From NCBI RefSeq assembly GCF_000721105.1, contig NZ_JOEV01000002.1, positions 1-64,000 on the forward strand: 64,000 nucleotides of DNA, given 5' to 3'. Position numbers and translations under genes: made by a program. A model generated the notes under the pieces. The model worked only from the letters and a program-made list of their open reading frames with translations. It had not been told where the DNA came from and made no database searches. Source of the stretch: Streptomyces cellulosae (GTDB lineage: Bacteria > Actinomycetota > Actinomycetes > Streptomycetales > Streptomycetaceae). This document shows, in pieces, positions 9,231-17,980 of the stretch; position 1 is the first letter of the stretch, and each line of letters begins with the position of its first letter.

Positions 9231-10892
9231 TCAGGTGCCGGTCAGCAAGTCGCCCTCGTGTACTGCTGTCAGGGACAGCGTCTTGTAGCCGACCTGCTCG
9301 AACAGCACGACGAGGCGATCCTCCTCCGTGCGCATCACGGTGCCCGCACCCCACTCCGCGTGGCGCACCCGGTCGTTCGTCTCATAGGGCCCGTGCCCGG
9401 GCGGGGGAGCGGCGCCCCGGTGCCCGGACCCGGTGGCGGGGTGCTCGTCCTTGCGGTCGCACACGTCGCACCGCCCGCACGGTTGGTCGAGCTGCTCGCC
9501 GAAGTAGCCCAGAAGGTACTGGCGGCGGCAGGTGGGCGTCTCGGCGTAGCCGCGCATCATCTCGATGCGCGAGCGGTCGACGCGGCGCCGCCGCTCGAAC
9601 GCATGTGCCGCTTCTTCGGCGGCCTCGTCCGCCATGCGGCCGGGCAGAGCCCGGACCGCGCGGCGCTTGCCCTCGACGGTCACCGCTCCCGCCTCTTCCA
9701 GCAGGTTCAGCAGATCGCTGGTCTTCCGGCGCGACAGGCCGCACAGCTGCGCGGTCCTGCCACGGCTCTGCGGGGCGTCCTGGCCGAGCAGCGTGGTCAT
9801 GATCCGGCGCAGTGCGCCGGTGTCCAGGGCCCGGGCCGTGAGGAACTTCTGCAGTCCCAGGTCCTCGGGGCGGTAGAACAGCACCGCGCGGGCCGGCTCA
9901 CCGTCCCGGCCGGCGCGCCCGATCTCCTGGTAGTACGAGTCCAGGGACTCCGGGACGGACGCGTGGGCGACGAACCGTACGTCCGCCTTGTCGATGCCCA
10001 TCCCGAACGCGGAGGTGGCCACCACCACGGCGGGAGCGCCAGCCATGAAGCCGTCGTGGATACGGCGGCGGTCGGCCGCATTCATGCCCGCGTGGTACGC
10101 CTCCGCGTCCACGCCGTCCTGCCGAAGTCGCCCCGCGTACATCTCGGCGTCCTTGCGGGTGGCGGTGTAGAGGATGCCCGGGGGGCACGCCTGGGCCGTC
10201 CAGCGTGCGACGGCCTCGCGTTTGGCGGGGTCGTCGGTGAAGGTGCGCACCGCCAGATGGATGGTGGGCCGGTCGGTCCCGGTCGTCACGACGTGGACCT
10301 CGCGCATGTTCAGGTGCTCGACGATGTCCGCCCTGACCGGGGCCGCGGCCGTCGCCGTCAGTGCGAGTACCGGTGGGCGGCCCAGCCGTTCGGCGACCTC
10401 GCCCAGGTTCAGGTAGTCGGGGCGGAAGTCGTGTCCCCAGGCCGAGACGCAGTGGGCCTCGTCCACGACGAACAGCGAAGGGCCCAGTTCCCGCAGCTGT
10501 TCCACGACACTGTCTTTGGTCAGCTGCTCGGGGGACAAGAACAGGTATTCGGCATCACCGTCCCGGATCGCCCGCCAGGCCCTCTCGGTGGCCGACCGGG
10601 GCTGTGCGGAGTTCACGGCCACGGCGTCCGGTGCCGCGCTCTCCCGCAGGCCGGCGACCTGGTCGCGCTGCAGGGCGACCAGCGGCGACACCACGACCGC
10701 GGGACCACCGAGCATGACGGTCGGCACCTGATAGATCGCCGACTTGCCGGAACCGGTGGGCATGACGACCAGCACGTCGCGGCCCTCGAGCAGTGCCTCC
10801 ATCGCCTCCGTCTGCTCGGCGGCCAGGTCGCTCCACCCGAACCGTTCCCGGGCGAGGCGGCGCAGCTCGGCGATCCGGTCCTGCAGGCCCAT
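9231..10892 (-). CDS. recQ: RecQ-type ATP-dependent DNA helicase
   Basis: A 553-residue superfamily 2 helicase. Walker A is MPTGSGKS (44-51), the DEAH box is VVDEAHCVSAWGHDFRPDY and motif VI is YYQEIGRAGRDG. A zinc-binding domain follows with the four-Cys pattern C, C, CDVC before a C-terminal tail. The HRDC domain of long RecQ proteins is absent; the last ~70 residues form a small beta-rich region instead. The start MGLQDRIAEL at 10892 is preferred to an upstream in-frame start. It would unwind DNA in recombination and repair. Confidence 0.9.
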   Translation of the reverse strand: MGLQDRIAELRRLARERFGWSDLAAEQTEAMEALLEGRDVLVVMPTGSGKSAIYQVPTVMLGGPAVVVSPLVALQRDQVAGLRESAAPDAVAVNSAQPRSATERAWRAIRDGDAEYLFLSPEQLTKDSVVEQLRELGPSLFVVDEAHCVSAWGHDFRPDYLNLGEVAERLGRPPVLALTATAAAPVRADIVEHLNMREVHVVTTGTDRPTIHLAVRTFTDDPAKREAVARWTAQACPPGILYTATRKDAEMYAGRLRQDGVDAEAYHAGMNAADRRRIHDGFMAGAPAVVVATSAFGMGIDKADVRFVAHASVPESLDSYYQEIGRAGRDGEPARAVLFYRPEDLGLQKFLTARALDTGALRRIMTTLLGQDAPQSRGRTAQLCGLSRRKTSDLLNLLEEAGAVTVEGKRRAVRALPGRMADEAAEEAAHAFERRRRVDRSRIEMMRGYAETPTCRRQYLLGYFGEQLDQPCGRCDVCDRKDEHPATGSGHRGAAPPPGHGPYETNDRVRHAEWGAGTVMRTEEDRLVVLFEQVGYKTLSLTAVHEGDLLTGT

Positions 10893-11144
10893 CGCGACGC
10901 CCCCTTCGCGGCCCGGCACTCCTGAGACCCCGCCCGGGTACCCCCGTGGCCGGCCGCGATGCGGAGCGGCGCGCGGCAGCCGTGCGACGTCAAGGTCCCG
11001 GCTGCTCAGTCTGGGTGATCACCTGCGCCGTTCGGCCCCGCGCGGTCGTGGCCGCCCGTCACCAGGGCGAACCTGGACGAAGCCCAGGTGCCCGCTGTCT
11101 GCGGGCCGACGCCGCTCCGGGAGCGCACCCCAAGGGAGAATCTC

Positions 11145-11732
11145 TTGACCGACGCCATGCCCCACCTCGACGACGCCCACGAGAACGCCGACGTCGTGGC
11201 ACTGCTGATGCAGCAGCACAACCACATCCGTGATCTCTTCGCCGAGGTCGAGAACGCCACGGCCGACGACCGGGAGGAGGCATTCCGCAGACTCGTCCAC
11301 CTGCTGGCGGTCCACGAGACCGCCGAGGAGGAGGTGGTCCACCCTTCAGCCCGTCGTCTCCTGCAGGACGGTGAGCAAGTGGTCGACGACCGTCTGGAGG
11401 AGGAGCGGGCCGCGAAGGAGAAGCTGAGCCGACTCGATGACATGAATCCCGACGACCCCGGGTTCATGCCCGCCTTGCGGGAACTGCGCGCGGACGTGCT
11501 CCAGCACGCCGCTTCGGAGGAACAGTGCGAGTTCCCCGGGCTGCGCGAGAAGGCCGGAGCGCAGCAGCTCGCCATGCTGGCCACTGCTGTCCGTGCTGCC
11601 GAGGCCATGGCGCCCACCCGCCCGCATCCGGGAGCGGAGACGGCGGCGGAGAATGTCGCCGTCGGACCCGTGGCAGCCGTGATCGACCGAACTCGTGACG
11701 CCGTCCGCAAGGCGATGGGAAAGGACAGCTGA
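11145..11732 (+). CDS. Hemerythrin HHE domain protein
   Basis: A 195-residue protein with an HHE cation-binding four-helix domain: QQHNHIRDLF, HLLAVHETAEEEVVHP and the later QHAASEEQCEFP supply the iron-ligand His and Glu residues. It may bind a di-iron centre and sense or store oxygen, NO or peroxide. The TTG at 11145 has AAGGGAG eight bases upstream; an ATG four codons on is the alternative. It is followed by a decayed gene. Confidence 0.85.
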   Translation: MTDAMPHLDDAHENADVVALLMQQHNHIRDLFAEVENATADDREEAFRRLVHLLAVHETAEEEVVHPSARRLLQDGEQVVDDRLEEERAAKEKLSRLDDMNPDDPGFMPALRELRADVLQHAASEEQCEFPGLREKAGAQQLAMLATAVRAAEAMAPTRPHPGAETAAENVAVGPVAAVIDRTRDAVRKAMGKDS

Positions 11733-11761
11733 TCAGGTCGGGGCAGAAAGGACAGCTGCGT

Positions 11762-12077
11762 CCGGCGGACCCGGCCGCCGCCGACCGCTGGCTCACGGTG
11801 ACGATCAACCGTTCACCTGCCGACATCCAGGCCGGCACCTCTGCAGCAGTACAGCGACCGGATCCGGACGCGGATCCGACCCGCACCCGGCGACCGGGGC
11901 ACCGAAGTGGCTGTGCGCCTGATAGACGGGCCGTCGGATGCCTCGTCCGTGCCCGCACGGCTCACGGGCCAGGATCCGCGCCGTTCCCCGCGTGAAGCGA
12001 AGGCGCTGCTGGAAGCGGGCGAGGTCCTGCTGCCGGACACGGCGCGCGGTGAAGGTGGTGTGAGGGTTTCCCGGTGA
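11762..12077 (+). pseudogene. Frameshifted remnant of a small hypothetical protein
   Basis: Two frames complement each other: DRWLTVTINRSPADIQAG first, then after a shift near 11845 YSDRIRTRIRPAPGDRGTEV and on to EAKALLEAGEVLLPDTARGE. Together they resemble a short uncharacterised streptomycete family with a GTELAARL-like core and EVLLPD near the C-terminus. No start codon precedes the first frame. The last part forms copy 2 of the 59-bp repeat. Confidence 0.55.
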
Positions 12078-12090
12078 TGTCCGGGGGCCA
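12032..12090 (+). repeat. 59-bp direct repeat, copy 2
   Basis: Direct repeat partner of 6379-6437 with four mismatches. It covers the last codons and stop of the decayed gene just described. The pair encloses about 5.6 kb with the membrane protein, hydrolase, recQ and hemerythrin genes. Confidence 0.8.
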
Positions 12091-12149
12091 GGTGTGAGGA
12101 CTTACGGCCCCGGGGCCGTAAGGCAAGAAGCGGCGGTTAGCGTGGAGCG

Positions 12150-12269
12150 GTGAGCGAGACGAAGACCCCTGCCCTCCAGTACCGGTTCGACGGCCCGGAC
12201 GACGGCCCGGACGACGCCCCGGTGCTCATCCTCGGGCCGTCGCTCGGCACGACCTGGCACACGTTGTAG
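12150..12269 (+). pseudogene. pcaL: pcaL 5' fragment A
   Basis: From GTG at 12150 the frame reads YRFDGPDDGPDDAPVLILGP then SLGTTWH before a stop at 12267. This is the N-terminus of 3-oxoadipate enol-lactonase (PcaD/PcaL, beta-ketoadipate pathway), where SLGTTWHMWD normally follows. Homology breaks exactly at the attachment-like sequence. The rest of the gene is absent from the window. The protein is an inactive ~39-residue stub, if translated at all. Confidence 0.75.
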
Positions 12270-12304
12270 AGACCGTCCGTAGGCGTCCACGTCAGTCCAC
12301 GATG
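12248..12304 (+). other. Attachment-like site A
   Basis: Aligns in register with 24133-24192 and 35267-35326. Shared blocks are the core around TGGCACA, ACCGTC ten bases later, then GGCGTCCACGT and CGATGC. The left part is pcaL sequence, the right part is not, as expected for the left end (attL) of an element integrated in pcaL by a tyrosine recombinase. Confidence 0.6.
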
Positions 12305-12724
12305 CATGTTTAACAGCAGGTCAGAGCATTGTGGTCCGGGGGAGTCGGTGTAGTTGGTGACAGACGTGTGACAGCGCCTGTGGGAGTGAGGGATCTCGCG
12401 AGGCCCAATCGGGCACCATGTTGACGCGACTTCTGCCCGGATCCGTGAGACGACGAAAGCCGCACCGGAGCACTCCGGTGCGGCTTCGCAGTGAGAGCGG
12501 AGTCCCGATCTCAGCTCACCGGCCCGTGTCCTGCCGCGCCCGTCCTGCGCCGACGCCTGATGACGCTGCTTGCGGAGCGGTGTGCCGCCGGGCACGCAGC
12601 GGGTCTGCCCGGCCCGCACCGCAAGCCGGGAGCGGGAACGCCACGGCCTGGTCGGGATGCTGCCGCCCGCAGTGCTTTCGCTGGAGCTCCAGGGACCGCG
12701 ATCGCTGGGTTCGCGGGCGGCGCC
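12305..12724. other. Left arm of island 1, no gene
   Basis: Holds a short stretch shared with the arm after site B (GTGACAGACGTGTGACAG here near 12357, GTGACTCACGTGTGACAG near 24241), and the terminator at 12457-12486. I see no gene. Confidence 0.45.
12457..12486 (-). terminator. Perfect 14-bp hairpin
   Basis: Arms AAGCCGCACCGGAG and CTCCGGTGCGGCTT with only two bases between. It lies downstream of the GT39 gene and can end the minus-strand operon of island 1. Confidence 0.7.
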
Positions 12725-14803
12725 TCACCTCTGGGGGGCGCAGTCGTAGAGGGTGAAGCTGCCGTCGGTGCGGAGGCCGTAGGCGGTGGGCCGGATGCGG
12801 GTGCAGTGGGACTTCACCCAGGTGGTGGCGGGAGTGGTGGGACGCTCGGTGGTGAGCAGCGCATAGCGCAGCTGGTGGGCGGTGACGAGGCTGCCGAGCT
12901 GCTGGGCGGTCGGGAAGGGGGTGCTGCCGGTGAAGCCGCCCATGACGAGGATGGGCTCGGACTTCGCGCGCAGCAGGGGTTCGGCGGTGTAGGCGGCCTG
13001 GGCGGCGAGCAGGTACTTCTCGCCGTGGCGGTGTGTGGTGAGGTAGTCGAGCAGGGCGGCGTCGCGGGTGCTGGGCCGGTCGAGCCCTCTCCTGCGCGGA
13101 GCGTGATGGGGATGCTCGCTGTACGACTTGCCGACCGGACCGGCCATCGGCGAAGCGGTGGCGCCCGCGTAGAGCGGGTCGAGACCGGAGACGGCCCAGC
13201 CGGCCGGTACGACCAGGGTGGCCGCGATCCCGGCGGCGAGGGCGGCGTGGACCATCCGCGGGGAGGTGCGCGGCCCGCGGCTCCACAGGCCCACCACGCC
13301 GCACAGCGCGAGCATCACAGCGACCGGCAGCAGCCAGGAGACGAATCGGGTCGGCCAGTCGAGCACCAGCGCCCACGCCGCCGTCAGCGCGATCGCCGCC
13401 GGCAGCGTCAGGTGTCGTCGGCCGGTCGCCGCGTGCTCCGCCGCCGGCTCGGCCTCCTGCTCCGGCTCGTCCCTCGGATCCGGGTCGTATCTCGGGTCCC
13501 ACCCCAGCTGGTACCAGGTCTCCTGCTCGTACCCCGGTTCCGGCTCCTGGGCGTTCCTCGGCTCCTGCTTCGGCTTGTCCCCGGGCTCCAGCTCCCCCTC
13601 GTACTTCGCCTCGTACTCCGAGCGGAAGAGCGCGAGGCCGCCACCGGCCAGCGCGGCGAGCGCCGGGGCGATGACGGCCGTGTAGTAGGCGTGGTTGCCG
13701 TTGGAGACGCTGAACACCACGGTGTGCACGGCCAGCCAGCCACCCCAGATCAGAAACCCCGTGCGTGTCAGGTCGGTTCGCGGTCGCCCGGCGCGCCGGG
13801 CGACGCCCAGGACCGTGGCCAGCACGGCGAGCGGCAGGAACCAGGCGACCTGCGGGCCGACCGTGTCGTTGATCAGCATGTCCCAGCCGGTGTTGCCGGT
13901 GGTGCGGCTGGCGGCCGTGCCCGCGACGGCGCCGAACGCGGTGGAATCGCTGCTGAAGCGGCTCAGACCGTTGTAGCCGAAGACCAGGGCGAACGGATTG
14001 TTGTCGGACGTTCCGTCGAGGTACGGCCGGTGGGCGGCCGGTGTCGCCCAGGCGATCAGTATCCAGAAGCAGGAGACCGCCAACGCGACCGCCCCGCCCA
14101 GCAGGAGACGCAGAGCCCGCTTCAACGGAGCCCTGGGCGCGCCGAGTTGGTACACGGCGGCGAAGACCGGCAGCACCAGCCACGCTTGCAGCATTTTCGC
14201 CTGGAAGGCGAGCCCGACCCAGATCCCGCAGGTGATCAGCGGCAGCAGCCGCTCGGTGCGTACCGCCTTCTGCAGTGCTCCGGCGGCCGCCACCAGGAGC
14301 AGAGTGAGCGTGGTGTCCGGGATGGTGGCACGGTTGAGCGCCACGGTGACCGGGGTGACGGTGAGCGCCAGCGCGGCGATCAGCGCGGCGAACGGACCGG
14401 CCCAGGCCCGTACGATCCGGTGCAACAGCCATACGGTGAGCACGCCTTCGACGACCTGCGGAAGCGCGGCCGCCCAGGTGTGCGGGCCGAACAGCCAGAC
14501 GGAGACCGCGTCGGGCCAGAAGGCGCCGGGCAGCTTGTCGATGCTGATCGAACCGCCGGCGTCGAGCCCGCCGAAGAAGAACGCCCGCCAGCTGCCCGCC
14601 ATCGACCGTATCGCCGCACCGTAGAAGGGGTGGAGCGCGGCGTGCCCGATGCCCCAGGAGTACAGCAGCGTGGCGACGGCCAGCACCGTGGCGAGCGCCG
14701 GGCGCTCCCAGCGCGGGGCGTCTTCCGGCCGTCTGAAGCGGCGGTTCGCCGCCTGGCGGCCTCGGCGCGCGCCGGTGGGCTGGACGGCGGGGATGGCGGT
14801 CAT
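12725..14803 (-). CDS. GT39 family glycosyltransferase
   Basis: A 692-residue polytopic membrane protein of the dolichyl-phosphate-mannose mannosyltransferase/ArnT superfamily. About ten to twelve transmembrane segments are visible. The first loop carries FGGLDAGGSISIDKLPG, the acceptor/donor site region in this group. Around residues 390-465 is an odd insert, very rich in Glu, Pro, Asp and Tyr, probably a cytoplasmic disordered loop. A large extracytoplasmic C-terminal domain follows. It is the last gene of the pgs operon, 74 bp after the peptidase gene, so it may decorate or export the same surface polymer; this is inference. Confidence 0.85.
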   Translation of the reverse strand: MTAIPAVQPTGARRGRQAANRRFRRPEDAPRWERPALATVLAVATLLYSWGIGHAALHPFYGAAIRSMAGSWRAFFFGGLDAGGSISIDKLPGAFWPDAVSVWLFGPHTWAAALPQVVEGVLTVWLLHRIVRAWAGPFAALIAALALTVTPVTVALNRATIPDTTLTLLLVAAAGALQKAVRTERLLPLITCGIWVGLAFQAKMLQAWLVLPVFAAVYQLGAPRAPLKRALRLLLGGAVALAVSCFWILIAWATPAAHRPYLDGTSDNNPFALVFGYNGLSRFSSDSTAFGAVAGTAASRTTGNTGWDMLINDTVGPQVAWFLPLAVLATVLGVARRAGRPRTDLTRTGFLIWGGWLAVHTVVFSVSNGNHAYYTAVIAPALAALAGGGLALFRSEYEAKYEGELEPGDKPKQEPRNAQEPEPGYEQETWYQLGWDPRYDPDPRDEPEQEAEPAAEHAATGRRHLTLPAAIALTAAWALVLDWPTRFVSWLLPVAVMLALCGVVGLWSRGPRTSPRMVHAALAAGIAATLVVPAGWAVSGLDPLYAGATASPMAGPVGKSYSEHPHHAPRRRGLDRPSTRDAALLDYLTTHRHGEKYLLAAQAAYTAEPLLRAKSEPILVMGGFTGSTPFPTAQQLGSLVTAHQLRYALLTTERPTTPATTWVKSHCTRIRPTAYGLRTDGSFTLYDCAPQR

Positions 14804-14877
14804 GGCGGTGGTCCTCGGGTCAGCAGGTCAGGTCAAGCGGCGACGCGTCGGCGGTGGAGTCACATCGTGGAGTCACA

Positions 14878-15963
14878 TCACAGTCGGCGGGCCGCCCGGA
14901 AGCCCCGGGCGTAGAAGTCGGTGCCGTCCAGCAGCGCGTGGCCCGACAGGTCACCCAGGGTCGGGCCGTTGGCGGCGGAGCGACTGGAGTAGAAGCGGTG
15001 CCGGCCCTTGTCGTCGAGGCCCATGTATATGCCGACGTGGTCGATGAAGTCAGGCCGGTCCTTGATGATGGCGAAGAAGACCAGATCGCCGGGTTGCAGG
15101 ACGTCCAGGTCGGTGGCCTGCCGCGTGCCGGTGTGCGGGATCACCTGGCGGCCGGGACCGTGGGCGGCGATGGCGTAGGCGCGGCGCGGCAGACCGGCGC
15201 CCTTGGTGTTGGTGTTGTGCAGGGGGATGCCCATGCGGTAGCCCCACACCAGACGCTGGAAGCCGGAGCAGTCGACACAGCCGTAGCGGTCGTTCTCCGG
15301 CTGCACGCGCGTGCCGTCCGGGAAGTCCCAGTCGATGCCCAGATAGTCGTAGAAGTCGGACTTCTCGTCGTAGTAGGCGAAGTCCAACGGGTTCTTGACC
15401 GCGGCGTTGCGCGGGCCGAAGTGCGCGGTGCCCGCGTAGCGCACGTCGGCGGCGTTCCGCTTGTCGGGCGCCCCGGCACTGCTGTACTGGAACGCCACCG
15501 CGAAGACGTCCGGGCTCTTGTCGCCGAGTGTCTTGGGGAACCAGCTCTTGAACCAAGCGGACTTCTCCATGCCCCGCTGCCACGTGTGCGGCAGCAGGCG
15601 CACCCAGGCGTCCGTGGTCACCGTGGCCTCGGTGGTCCGCGGCTCGCTGAAGGTGCGGGCGGGCCCGGTCAGTACGGCCGTACGGGCGCCGTCGGTGAAC
15701 GTGGCGAGCGTGCCGCCGTCGGCGGCACGGACCACGGTGCGGCCGGGGCCGGACAGCCGCTCGTAGGTGTGGGGCCCGGCGGACCGGGAGTTCGGGCCGG
15801 AGCCCGTGCCGTCGGCGGTCGTACCGTCATCGTCGTCGCTGCCCCGCCCGAAGCGGTCCCAGGCGAACCCGCCCGCCGCCCCGGCCACCGCCACGCCGGC
15901 GATCGTACGGAACACGGCGCGGCGGGTCGGGTTGTTGCCTCTGCCGACTGGTGTGGAGTGCAT
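14878..15963 (-). CDS. Tat-exported NlpC/P60 (C40) peptidase
   Basis: A 361-residue secreted protein. The N-terminus NPTRRAVFRTIAGVAVAGAA is a twin-arginine signal, followed by an Asp/Gly-rich linker. The C-terminal half is an NlpC/P60-like domain with catalytic Cys in CVDCSGF (about residue 231) and His in IDHVGIYMG (about 309). C40 enzymes cut gamma-D-glutamyl bonds, so in a poly-gamma-glutamate operon it could trim or release the polymer, as PgdS does in Bacillus. The ATG at 15963 has AGGAGG upstream. It starts 44 bp after pgsC. Confidence 0.85.
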   Translation of the reverse strand: MHSTPVGRGNNPTRRAVFRTIAGVAVAGAAGGFAWDRFGRGSDDDDGTTADGTGSGPNSRSAGPHTYERLSGPGRTVVRAADGGTLATFTDGARTAVLTGPARTFSEPRTTEATVTTDAWVRLLPHTWQRGMEKSAWFKSWFPKTLGDKSPDVFAVAFQYSSAGAPDKRNAADVRYAGTAHFGPRNAAVKNPLDFAYYDEKSDFYDYLGIDWDFPDGTRVQPENDRYGCVDCSGFQRLVWGYRMGIPLHNTNTKGAGLPRRAYAIAAHGPGRQVIPHTGTRQATDLDVLQPGDLVFFAIIKDRPDFIDHVGIYMGLDDKGRHRFYSSRSAANGPTLGDLSGHALLDGTDFYARGFRAARRL

Positions 15964-16007
15964 GGCCGATCCTCCTGGAAGTGTCAGGTGAGAGGGTGCT
16001 GGACAGG

Positions 16008-16490
16008 TCAGCCGGTGGGCAGGGCGCCCATCAACAGGCCGGAGACCAGCACGACGTACGTGGCCAGCGTCACCGCCGTGGTCGAGATGACCGTGGCCGC
16101 CATGGGCTGGCGGACCATCTGGTACGAGACCAGGCCGGGGACGATGAAACCGAGGGTCTGTGACGTGTACAGCAGCGGAAACTCGTGACTCAGGGCGAGC
16201 ATCACGGTGGTCTGCGTCAGCACCGCGCACAGCACCACGGCGGCGAACAGCCGCTTGCCGTAGAGAATCACCGTGCGCTGCAACAGCTTCGTCATGAAGT
16301 ACGTGAGCGTCGCCACACCGACCATCAGCCCGGCCAACCACACGTCGGTGACGAGTGTGAGGGCGATCCAGCCCGGGGTGATCATTCCCCCGGGCGAGAG
16401 GTTGGTGGTCAGGTAGCAGACGAGCGAGAAGACCAGCCCGAGGGCGATCCCGAGTGCGGCGGTCTGTGCGTTGAGGTCGGGGGGGATCAC
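16008..16490 (-). CDS. pgsC: Poly-gamma-glutamate biosynthesis protein PgsC/CapC
   Basis: A 160-residue membrane protein with four to five hydrophobic helices and the family's early segment GLVFSLVCYLTTNLSPGG and later GFIVPGLVSYQM. It is the membrane partner of PgsB. The GTG start overlaps the pgsB stop (GTGA at 16487-16490), indicating translational coupling. Length agrees with CapC/PgsC (about 150 residues). Confidence 0.88.
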   Translation of the reverse strand: MIPPDLNAQTAALGIALGLVFSLVCYLTTNLSPGGMITPGWIALTLVTDVWLAGLMVGVATLTYFMTKLLQRTVILYGKRLFAAVVLCAVLTQTTVMLALSHEFPLLYTSQTLGFIVPGLVSYQMVRQPMAATVISTTAVTLATYVVLVSGLLMGALPTG

Positions 16491-17965
16491 GGGTTCCTCA
16501 TGGACTGGGGCGGATCGTAGGAGTGGTGCTGATCGTGGGTGTGGTACGGGTCGCCCGCGGTGTTCCATTCGTCGGGCCGCTCCTGGCGGGCGGCGGACCG
16601 GCGGGCGAGGTCGCGTTGTTCCGGGATGCGGAAGGCGTACGTCGGTGTCTCCAGCGGTGCCACCCAGCTGTACGGCTCCGGCTCGGGCGGGCGGGCCACC
16701 GAGACACGCGGTCGGGGTACGGCTATCTGGATCGTCTCCTGGTCCAGGCCGTCGCCGGTAACGACGTCGAGCAGGTCCTCGGAGTCGTCCAGCGGCAGCT
16801 CGGCGAGGCATTGAAGGAACAGCTCGCCCTGGCCGTGGATGTTGCCGATTGCCACCAGCGAGGAATCCGGGCCGAGTTCGGCGAGGATCGCCGCGGTCAG
16901 TTCCTCGGGGTCCCGGCGGTCGCCGCCGAGATCCACCACCCGCCCGGTGAAGCCCGCCGGAATCGCGTCGCGGGCGCTCTTGGTCGGGTGGCCGATCAGG
17001 AACACCGTCTCGGCGGCGAGGTCGGGGACGATCGTGCCCATCTGGCCGTTGCGCTCCACCCGGTCCGGGCGGCAGTTGATGACCACGCCGATCGGCCCTC
17101 TGATCGCGCCCAGCTCCTCCAGCTGCCTGACGTTCATCAGCGTCGACTCGGGATCGTTGGCCGCGAAGACGTTGGCGAACCGCAGCCGCTTTCCGTCGGG
17201 GGTGACATAGCGCTCCACGGACAGCACGCCCGGGTCGGGCGGCGCGTCCCACATGCCCTGCATCGCGGTGTGCCGCTCCACGCCGAGCAGTTCGGCGACG
17301 GCGAGCGCGATCGCCACGTTCTCCTTGAAGGTGAACCAGCTGAAGCCGCGCAGTTCGGCGTCGGTCACCGACTCCGGATCGACCGCGATCAGCCGGCAGT
17401 TCCGCTTGTCGGCCTCCTCCTGGAGGATGTGCAGCCGGTCCTTCTCCGCCGTCACGCACACCCCGCCCACCGGCATCGAGCGGGAGAGCGAGCGGGCGAC
17501 GTCGTCCAGCGTCGGCCCCATCTCCTCCAGATGGTCCTCGCGGACATTGCACAGCACGCCGATCGTGGAACGGATCAGCTTCTCCTGGTTGATCTCCTGC
17601 AGCGCGGGCATCACCGCCATGCACTCGATCACCAGCGCGTCCGGCCGGTAGGTCGCCGCCCGCCGTACGATGCCGATCTGCTCGACGATGTTGGCGATGT
17701 TGAGCTTGCGGTACACCGGCTCCTCGGTGGCATCCGGATGGATGAACCGCGCCGCGGTGCCGGTGGTCTTGGCCACCGTGACCAGGCCGCCGCCGCGCAG
17801 CGCGCCCGCGCACAGCCGGGTGATAGAACTCTTGCCGCGGATGCCGTTGACCAGCACCCGCGTGGGTATCTGCTCCAGCGAGGCGAAGTGCCGCCGCTGC
17901 TCCAGGATTCCGGCGATCCACAGCGTGGCGCAGCACAACAGGACGATGACATAGAGGAAGAGCAC
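16487..17965 (-). CDS. pgsB: Poly-gamma-glutamate synthase PgsB/CapB
   Basis: A 492-residue Mur-ligase-like ATP-dependent amide ligase. An N-terminal membrane segment (residues 1-20) is followed by the P-loop NGIRGKSS (40-47), TTGTAARFI and CNVREDHLEEMGPT, all characteristic of PgsB/CapB. It would polymerise glutamate through gamma-amide bonds. It is about 100 residues longer than Bacillus PgsB; the extra C-terminal part is Pro-, Arg- and His-rich and probably disordered. It starts 15 bp after the sensor gene. A PgsA/CapA partner is not seen in the window. Confidence 0.9.
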   Translation of the reverse strand: MLFLYVIVLLCCATLWIAGILEQRRHFASLEQIPTRVLVNGIRGKSSITRLCAGALRGGGLVTVAKTTGTAARFIHPDATEEPVYRKLNIANIVEQIGIVRRAATYRPDALVIECMAVMPALQEINQEKLIRSTIGVLCNVREDHLEEMGPTLDDVARSLSRSMPVGGVCVTAEKDRLHILQEEADKRNCRLIAVDPESVTDAELRGFSWFTFKENVAIALAVAELLGVERHTAMQGMWDAPPDPGVLSVERYVTPDGKRLRFANVFAANDPESTLMNVRQLEELGAIRGPIGVVINCRPDRVERNGQMGTIVPDLAAETVFLIGHPTKSARDAIPAGFTGRVVDLGGDRRDPEELTAAILAELGPDSSLVAIGNIHGQGELFLQCLAELPLDDSEDLLDVVTGDGLDQETIQIAVPRPRVSVARPPEPEPYSWVAPLETPTYAFRIPEQRDLARRSAARQERPDEWNTAGDPYHTHDQHHSYDPPQSMRNP

Positions 17966-17980
17966 GCCGATTCCGTCCTT

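Noticed and set aside
9072..10925. A long plus-strand frame opposite recQ
   Set aside because: It mirrors the recQ gene, is Arg/Gly/Val-rich and has no family pattern.
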